A DNA stretch of 64,000 bases from Sycon ciliatum. Taxonomy: Eukaryota > Porifera > Calcarea > Leucosolenida > Sycettidae. This document shows, piece by piece, positions 35,637 to 64,000 of the stretch; positions within the stretch are counted from its first letter, which is position 1; each line of letters begins with the position of its first letter. The DNA is taken from NCBI RefSeq assembly GCF_964019385.1, contig NC_088655.1, positions 4,678,264-4,742,263 of the forward strand, written 5' to 3'. The position numbers were made by a program, and so were the translations under genes. Under the pieces are notes generated by a model. The model did no database searches and was not told where the DNA came from. It saw nothing but the letters and a program-made list of their open reading frames with translations.

Positions 35637-36261
35637 TACAGGCAAGGGAAAAGGAACAGGAACAGTGGATTAAATACAGTAAGAAGGTAGTAAAACAGCG
35701 CAAAAAGAAAGAAAGAAAGAAGATAGCTAAAGTAAACAGCGAAAATTGCAATAATGATACAAAGGTGCAAATGCGAGAAAACTCAATAAGCGCGACATGT
35801 AGTGCGACAACAAGAGACAACCACTGGACATACATGTAACTAACGAGGTTTTGACGACCTACCTAACAGCCTAAGTGTGAATTTGATTTGTTTCTGCTTG
35901 CAAAGGTTGGGTTTCCTTGTGTGGATGTATACAGCTTCCAAAACATTCAGCAAGCTAGCACTGCGTACACGTGACACAATCGAAAAACAATCATCTGAAT
36001 ACACAGCACGACAATCAGGATGCTCAAACAAATGACTAGCAATGGACTAGGTAGGTCGTCAAAACCTCGTTAGTTACATGTATGTCCAGTGGTTGTCTCT
36101 TGTTGTCGCACTACATGTCGCGCTTATTGAGTTTTCTCGCATTTGCACCTTTGTGTCATTATTGCAATTTTCGCTGTTTACTTTAGCTATCTTCTTTCTT
36201 TCTTTCTTTTTTTGCGCTGTTTTACTACCTTCTTACTGTATTTAATCCACTGTTCCTGTTC

Positions 36262-36953
36262 CTCGGTGAGGAAGGACGTCCTACCTACAGGCCAATTATC
36301 CAAGTTGATTTATCACTTCGAGTGTCGGCAATGTGAGAGCCGATATGTAGGTAGGACTTTCTCAACATCTGGACGCACGCATCCGACAACACGCACCGCT
36401 ACACCTTATTCCACAACACGCACGATCCACTCGACCACGGAGGGGACGTCCAGCAAAGAATCATCCTGGTACAAGATGGTCCAACGCAGCGGCATCAACA
36501 CCAAGCAACGTCACCTCACAATTAACTAGACCACCAGAAAAACAACCGGACAAGACACCTACTGGCGTGGCAATGACAGGAACCGCATCAACCAGAAGAA
36601 TGACAAGATCGGCAACGGCGGCGATGGCAGCGACTAAAGTACAGACAGAGGCAACGGCTAGGGTCCACTCGACTAGCCATGTGAAATCGGATATGTCCAC
36701 CGCACATGCTGATTGTTCTGATGTTAGTTCTGATAAGTATGAGTCGTCCATTGCTAGTCATTTGTTTGAGCATCCTGATTGTCGTGCTGTGTATTCAGAT
36801 GATTGTTTTTCGATTGTGTCACGTGTACGCAGTGCTAGATTGCTGAATGTTTTGGAAGCTGTATACATCCACACAAGGAAACCCAACCTTTGCAAGCAGA
36901 AACAAATCAAATTCGCACTTAGGCTGTTAGGTAGGTCGTCAAAACCTCGTTAG
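36262..36953 (+). pseudogene. Penelope-like GIY-YIG endonuclease, frameshifted
   Basis: The N-terminal half reads LIYHFECRQCESRYVGRTF (the zinc-linked Y...YVG core). After a frame change near 36530 the C-terminal half reads SIASHLFEHPDCRAVYSDDC, then RLLNVLEAVYIHTRKPNLC and KQKQIKFALRLLG. These include the conserved H, E (LEAVYI) and N-L-C positions of the family. This domain nicks target DNA for Penelope retrotransposition. The middle is corrupt, so this copy is not functional. The C-terminal half is repeated inverted at 35840-36031. Confidence 0.8.
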
Positions 36954-37160
36954 TTACATGTATGTCCAGTGGTTGCCTCTTGTTTTTGCACTACATGTCG
37001 CGCTTATTGAGTTTTCTCGCATTTGCACCTTTGTGTCATTATTGCAATTTTCGCTGTTTACTTTAGCTATCTTCTTTCTTTCTTTTTTCTTTTTTGCGCT
37101 GTTTTACTACCTTCTTACTGTATTTAATCCACTGTTCCTGTTCCTTTTCCCTTGCCTGTA

Positions 37161-37198
37161 TTTCACCTGATGAGAAGGCTTGAAAGTATACTTGTGAA
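37161..37198 (+). ncRNA. Hammerhead-ribozyme-like core, right arm
   Basis: Stem I strands TTTCAC (37161-37166) and GTGAA (37194-37198) are complementary. The core CTGATGA is at 37167-37173 and GAAA at 37182-37185. Stem III GTATAC can pair 2 bp, and TT would be the cleavage dinucleotide. Stem II (GAAGGCTT) is weak. Penelope-like elements are known to carry type I hammerheads with very short stem III, which supports the reading. Confidence 0.55.
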
Positions 37199-37398
37199 GA
37201 CAAAAACTTTCAAGATGTTTGTAATGAGACTGAAGTGTGTTCTTTTTATGAGTAATATTGTGGAAAAGTAGTCAATTGAAGGCAAAATGAGTGCAGATTG
37301 GTATGGAATGGTATGCTATTTTTTATTTTAATTCACCAATCGAACAGGCATATCTGCCTTCTTGCCAGGATGGCCAGAGCCAACCACGGCTCTTACTA

Positions 37399-38494
37399 CA
37401 GGTAGACTCCCTTTAATTCGAACCTCAAATTGCCAGGCCCAAACTTCGAATTATCCAAATGCAGCCCCATGTACTGATATGTATGTCAAAATGCTTGAAA
37501 TCGCATGCTGAATATTTTTTGCACATTTTTATTTGCATCAACGAAACATAGGTGGTCGTACCGGTCATGTACAACGTTAACGGATCATCAAAACACTGGA
37601 TCGACACAAAATCATTTGACATTATCTTCATCTTCTAGTGAAGAAGTTGTCAGTCACTGCAGCTTTCCTGAAACATAATTCAACGGAAAAGAACTGCGCT
37701 GCCTAATCCTCGTCATGAAAGGCCGTCGGACACCAGCACGTCGTTCTGAAGAACGGAAGTGGAGCATAGGCATCGACAATATTTACAACAATAGTGTTGC
37801 TGTGCGCCAACATCTCCGCGCACGAGCTGGCACGGCAAGAAAGGCCATCGAGATCCGCGAAAAGAGTCAGCCACCAGGAAGAAGTCGTCTTCAATCAAAC
37901 CTTAGCAATTTGCCTCGCACTGGCTTGAAAGAAATTTCGAGAGAAGGTGGGTTTCTTGAACGCTATAGTCGATCCTGCAGCGGACCATCAATCGATTGTT
38001 GAGCTACTCTTGGCTAGAGAAGGAGAAAAGAATGAACCTCAAATTACAAGGATAGCAACTCAATCTCACTTCAAAATAAGCGTTCAAAGGACATAGCCAA
38101 TTAGGCCTTGGCGGATAATGCCGGCAGAAAAATTGGCAGAATTCGGTACTTCTTCTGGTAAGTTTCATGCATGTTTGGTATGTGGATAAAGAAATGGAGC
38201 AGAATTCGAGGAATTGCCCGCCATAAGGTTTGTATGGTTCTGCCAATTTCGGTGCAAAAAAAGCAGAATCTGCCACCTTTTCGAGCATTATCCGCCAAGG
38301 CCTATAGCCAATGTACTGTAAACAGCTCTTCTGTACGAAGACTGGGTTCGAATTATCCAACCGGCGCACTTTTCGTACTTCGAATAATCGAAATTATGCA
38401 TTCGATTTTGACTTGAAGTGACTTGCAGAAGATCGGTACGACGAAAAAGTTCGAATCACGCGGAATGTTCGAATTATACCGTATTCGAATTAGA
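37399..38494 (+). mobile_element. pogo-like element, copy C, running into the assembly gap
   Basis: TA-CAGGTAGACTCCCTTTAATT opens the element. It is colinear with copies A and B to GTATTCGAATTAGA, where the gap starts about 20 bp before the expected end. It carries a 203-bp hAT-like insertion. Confidence 0.85.
38102..38304. mobile_element. hAT-like MITE, 203 bp, with 8-bp target duplication
   Basis: TAGCCAAT stands on both sides (38094-38101 and 38305-38312). The ends TAGGCCTTGGCGGATAATGC and GCATTATCCGCCAAGGCCTA are a perfect 20-bp inverted repeat. Copies A and B of the host element show the uninterrupted site with a single TAGCCAAT. Confidence 0.95.
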
Positions 38495-38694
38495 NNNNNN
38501 NNNNNNNNNNNNNNNNNNNNNNNNNNNNNNNNNNNNNNNNNNNNNNNNNNNNNNNNNNNNNNNNNNNNNNNNNNNNNNNNNNNNNNNNNNNNNNNNNNNN
38601 NNNNNNNNNNNNNNNNNNNNNNNNNNNNNNNNNNNNNNNNNNNNNNNNNNNNNNNNNNNNNNNNNNNNNNNNNNNNNNNNNNNNNNNNNNNNNN
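38495..38694. other. Assembly gap (200 N)
   Basis: Exactly 200 Ns, a conventional placeholder. Reading frames through it are artefacts. Confidence 1.
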
Positions 38695-39399
38695 CACAGG
38701 AAATGCGGTGTGAAACCTTAGAAAACAAGCCTGATAGATACAGCTACAGGTACGAACGCAGCACGAAACAAGTGAGAGAAACCTCCTGACACTGCACACC
38801 ACTGAGTTGGTTGTGCACGTCGCGGAGGCGGCGGGCAGAATGCTTAGTCCAGAAAATGCAGCACGACACGGGGGCCGAGCACGGGGGCCGAGCAGCTACG
38901 TATATCATGCCTCTGTGTTGTTATGTTGATGCTGACAAGCTGGGTCGACAACTGAAGGAACACAGCAACAACGCCAACGATGCGGACAAGAACATTACGA
39001 CAGCAGAACACAATACACACACGCACGCACGCACGCACGCACACACACGCCAACCCTGATGTCACCGCTTCCACAAACAGTGAGTAGTAATATTTCAACT
39101 TAACTCGTTAGACTGAAGCGCCCGTAACTTTGGTGTCCGGATAACAGAGGTAAGAGCGTACACGTGTTTATACACAGACACATTGTACAGTAGGATTTGC
39201 TGAAGAACGTGTGACTGGTAAAGATGCAGTCTAGGTGGACCACCATTGCTTGGATTCATTTTCAGTGAAGTTACAAAGTATCGTATCCATGGTTTGGCAG
39301 TGAAGGAGACAGAAGTTGATGCAATTCGTTGTCCCTATGTCTGTGGTGGAATAAACATGTATAGCTAGGTAGACTGCTTTTCAGCTGACCTAACATCAT
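38695..39399. other. No supported gene; repeat relics
   Basis: A (CACG)n/(CA)n run at about 39014-39052, a duplicated CACGGGGGCCGAGCA string at 38867-38895, and a right-end relic of the Tigger-like family near 39105-39160. The missing last Niban exon(s) could lie here or in the gap, but I cannot identify them. Confidence 0.5.
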
Positions 39400-39800
39400 C
39401 GGTAACGCGTATAGCCGATTGGTTTGTAGGCGCTTGCCTGCGAATCATGAGGTTCCGAGTTGAAAACCTGCGCTGGTAACAGTGAGTGTGTTTAGTGCTC
39501 TCTCAATCGCGGTGATGCAGGCGGGGTACCACTTTAGGTGCAATGAACTGTGCCGACACCCACGGTGAACTGGGTACTACTCACTTGCTCGGTGTGAGGG
39601 CAACAAGGATGCGGTCTATGGGGTTATAGGGCCTTTACACGCCCGCTTGGTGAGAGACTTATCCCCTCTCCCCTGACTCACTTGTGAGGTCTGCATTCGA
39701 CACTAAGGGTATATGGGCGAAGTGGTGGCTCGCCGATGCGAATGTATTTGCTTGATGTGTTTCTAAAGCACGTCAGGTGATGCGGCCGCCAATCCGGCTA
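39400..39800 (+). mobile_element. tRNA-derived SINE
   Basis: A tRNA-like head carries an A box (TAGCCGATTGGTTTGTAGG) and a degenerate B box (GAGTTGAAAACC) about 40 bp later. A unique SINE body follows (GGGGTACCAC..., TTGCTCGGTGTGAGGG). No poly(A) end is clear. Confidence 0.6.
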
Positions 39801-39969
39801 ACTCTACTTTCTTTTAAACATCACCTGTAACGAACCAGACTATCTTCAGCTACGATAATCTTCAATTGGGTGGGGTAGTTCTGCTATGTGCCTCAGCTCA
39901 CTCCATTAGCTGACCAACACAATTCAACCCTCCTGACAACACGTTTGTACAACCTGCCGGAATTCTCAC

Positions 39970-61715
<21,746 letters not shown>

Positions 61716-61796
61716 CCTTTGCACAGACAACATTCCAAAGACAAAATCATAGATATACTGTACATCAAGGAAACAAGCACAGTTTATTTATAAGTT

Positions 61797-62066
61797 GTAG
61801 GGCTGAGTCGGGTAGCATTTTCTTCGGGCATCGGGTAGTTTTCCACGGGTAGCACGGGTACCCGATCGGGTAATGCTTCCATGGTAACGCCACAATGCAC
61901 CCCTTCCCTTCCACACTGGGTAGACATGCGGAGTATTACATAAATATGCACACGTCCACTGTACATGATGTCATCTAAGACTTCGGGTTTTCGGGTACTA
62001 TTCTGTACCCGTCTACCCGAGGTCCTCACGGGTAGCAAGAGTACCAGACTACCCGTGCATACCACT
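61797..62066. repeat. GGGTAG/CTACCC-rich element, second copy
   Basis: Starts TAGGGCTGAGTCGGGTAGC and carries repeated CGGGTA/TACCCG blocks, ending GACTACCCGTGCA. Related to 48410-48690. Confidence 0.6.
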
Positions 62067-62185
62067 ATTTATAACATTCGATGCACATGTCAATACATAG
62101 GAAGGGAAATTTTGATGAAGCCCTCTGTCTCATTTCTGTGGTCGAAAAGCAGAAGGAAGACTGATAGCTGCCAGTTTGTCCGAGT

Positions 62186-62312
62186 GCATTGTCAATACAA
62201 TAACCCAGGTTAAACCCTGCATTGTCAATACAATAACCCAGGTTAAACCCTGCATTGTCAATACAATAACCCAGGTTAAACCCTGCATTGTCAATACAAT
62301 AACCCAGGTTAA
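62186..62312. repeat. 33-bp minisatellite, left part
   Basis: Almost four copies of the unit TGCATTGTCAATACAATAAC followed by CCAGGTTAAACCC. Interrupted at its TTAA by the element 62313-63284. Confidence 0.97.
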
Positions 62313-63284
62313 CCCTTTATGTACCAGCCATCTAATGTATGTAAGAGGCTATCACAGCCAAAGAAGCAACCATGGTATCAAATCTAGACAACTTTTGTAT
62401 ATGCAAGTTGTGTTTTCCTGACTCCATATGTATCACTGCACCCAGGTAAGCATGGATATTGGTACAGCATGCAGTAGTATATGAAGGCCATAGGTGGAAT
62501 ACCAAAGATACGCGCCAATTGTGCATATTTCTGACCAACCAGGGTATCACAAACAAATAGACTGAGAATTAGTTTGTGCTTGTGTACTGGGAACATAGGG
62601 ACAAAACAACCTCATAAGCGTTGTCTCAGTGCATGAAGAGTAACAACATACCAGGGAAATGGTCATATTTTTACACATTTGAGGTAAAACAATTGGTTCA
62701 AAATTGCAAATTTTGAATTCTTGTCTCAGATTCGAAATCTATATTTTTCTTCATCTACTCACATCCAGCGTCAGGTAAGTGAAAGAGAAGACAAGAAGCA
62801 GTCGCTGGCTGATGAATTACGCCTGCCTTGACGATTTTAGGCCATCGCTGCCCTCCCTCTCGCTCCTGTTTTGAGAGCGAATACTGCGATGGGATCAGCG
62901 ATACAAATTTTCAATTTCGAGTCGCATTCCGCGATGATATCGCCACAGCCGATCTCTCCAATCGTCCACCACGTCTAGAAGACGTCGACATGACCTAGAA
63001 CAAGCTACATCTTCGCTACAAGCAGAGAAACTGAGCGAGAACACGATCGAAACAGCGAAAATTGTTTGCGCTGAAAAGCATACTTTTGAACGCGTTCGTT
63101 CTCCATACTTTCAAATGGCAACCTACCCATATCATACATCAAAATTTTCAGTGGGATCTCAGCTGTCAAGCGCAAAAAACCGCGGGTCGATCGCAGCTAC
63201 GGCGGCGGGGAACGGCGCGCTTGATTGGAGTGCAGCGAACCGTACCATATGGTACGGTTCGAGATGGGGCTGGTACATAAAGGG
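62313..63284. mobile_element. TTAA-flanked piggyBac-like MITE inside the minisatellite, 972 bp
   Basis: Ends CCCTTTATGTACCAGCC and GGCTGGTACATAAAGGG are a perfect 17-bp inverted repeat, flanked by TTAA that belongs to the minisatellite unit (GGTTAAACC). A perfect 26-bp palindrome (core GTACCATATGGTAC) is at 63236-63261, near the right end only. Confidence 0.92.
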
Positions 63285-64000
63285 TTAAACCCTGCATTGT
63301 CAATACAATAACCCAGGTTAAACCCTGCATTGTCAATACAATAACCCAGGTTAAACCCTGCATTGTCAATACAATAACCCAGGTTAAACCCTGCATTGTC
63401 AATACAATAACCCAGGTTAAACCCTGCATTGTCAATACAATAACCCAGGTTAAACCCTGCATTGTCAATACAATAACCCAGGTTAAACCCTGCATTGTCA
63501 ATACAATAACCCAGGTTAAACCCTGCATTGTCAATACAATAACCCAGGTTAAACCCTGCATTGTCAATACAATAACCCAGGTTAAACCCTGCATTGTCAA
63601 TACAATAACCCAGGTTAAACCCTGCATTGTCAATACAATAACCCAGGTTAAACCCTGCATTGTCAATACAATAACCCAGGTTAAACCCTGCATTGTCAAT
63701 ACAATAACCCAGGTTAAACCCTGCATTGTCAATACAATAACCCAGGTTAAACCCTGCATTGTCAATACAATAACCCAGGTTAAACCCTGCATTGTCAATA
63801 CAATAACCCAGGTTAAACCCTGCATTGTCAATACAATAACCCAGGTTAAACCCTGCATTGTCAATACAATAACCCAGGTTAAACCCTGCATTGTCAATAC
63901 AATAACCCAGGTTAAACCCTGCATTGTCAATACAATAACCCAGGTTAAACCCTGCATTGTCAATACAATAACCCAGGTTAAACCCTGCATTGTCAATACA
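63285..64000. repeat. 33-bp minisatellite, right part, running out of the window
   Basis: About 21 further nearly identical copies of the same 33-bp unit. Because 33 is divisible by three, the minus strand stays open for 276 codons (repeat MQGLTWVIVLT), which is a by-product. Confidence 0.97.

Larger units (their letters stand above)
35514..37254 (+). mobile_element. Penelope-like element, partly inverted dimer with 12-bp target duplication
   Basis: ATATTGTGGAAA flanks both sides (35502-35513 and 37255-37266). The left arm (about 35538-36046) is an inverted copy of the 3' part of the element. Then come a plus-strand 3'-tail block (36051-36262), the GIY-YIG endonuclease region (to 36953) and the tail block again (36929-37254). 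Tandem and inverted tail copies are a known habit of Penelope-like elements, whose ends are pseudo-LTRs. No reverse transcriptase is present. The target was a LINE 3' tail. Confidence 0.85.

Noticed and set aside
38353-38802. Frames crossing the N gap
   Set aside because: Unknown bases cannot support a reading frame.
63166-63996. 276-codon repetitive protein on the minus strand
   Set aside because: It is the forced translation of a 33-bp repeat (divisible by three); no start context or conserved flank supports a gene.
62186-64000. CRISPR-like regular repeats
   Set aside because: The 33-bp units are head to tail with no unique spacers; this is a minisatellite in an animal genome.

Overview
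The window looks like genomic DNA of an invertebrate animal. Genes are split by GT-AG introns, and the modules are metazoan (C-type lectin-like, calcium-binding EGF, PH/Niban). Most of the rest is transposable elements: LINEs, Penelope-like, BEL/Pao, tRNA-derived SINEs and many MITEs. There is no prokaryotic gene organisation. I cannot name the species; a sponge, cnidarian or similar invertebrate would fit. A 200-base assembly gap lies at 38495-38694.

Two host genes are visible, both on the minus strand. (1) About 2.4-35.2 kb holds a modular secreted or surface lectin-like gene: a signal-peptide exon near 35.2 kb, then CTLD (27.7 kb), EGF (23.2 kb), CTLD (15.2 kb), CTLD (12.6 kb) and CTLD (2.6 kb). 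The junctions that can be placed are phase 1, as expected of shuffled extracellular modules. (2) About 40.0-61.7 kb holds twelve exons of a Niban/FAM129-family gene. The first three form a PH domain and the rest the helical Niban body. Reading phases agree at each junction between the recovered exons. The 5' exon(s) lie beyond the window, and the last C-terminal exon(s) were not found.

The introns and flanks are packed with mobile DNA. 1.0-2.4, 5.9-9.8, 13.8-14.1, 31.0-31.4 and 49.35-49.8 kb hold LINE remnants. 11.0-12.1 and 19.2-20.3 kb are inverted copies of one 1.1-kb element. 24.2-35.1 kb is a nest of foldback, TTAA-flanked (piggyBac-like), pogo/Tigger-like and hAT-like elements. 35.5-37.25 kb is an inverted Penelope-like insertion with a 12-bp target duplication. 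41.5-42.2 kb is a hammerhead-ribozyme retroelement. 42.3-43.8 kb is an LTR-retrotransposon remnant with a tRNA-Leu primer site, a heat-shock element and a 31-bp minisatellite. 54.7-59.3 kb is a complete, very young BEL/Pao insertion with identical LTRs but no reverse transcriptase. 62.2-64.0 kb is a 33-bp minisatellite split by a TTAA element.

The most notable signals are: a well-formed type I hammerhead ribozyme (42032-42094) with a decayed partner about 515 bp upstream; short hammerhead-like cores on both arms of the Penelope insertion; a set of TTAA-flanked CCCTTT...AAAGGG elements that each carry a near-perfect palindrome just inside one end only; the in-frame RT-deleted BEL/Pao element; and (TG)n tracts on the sense strand close to many splice sites.
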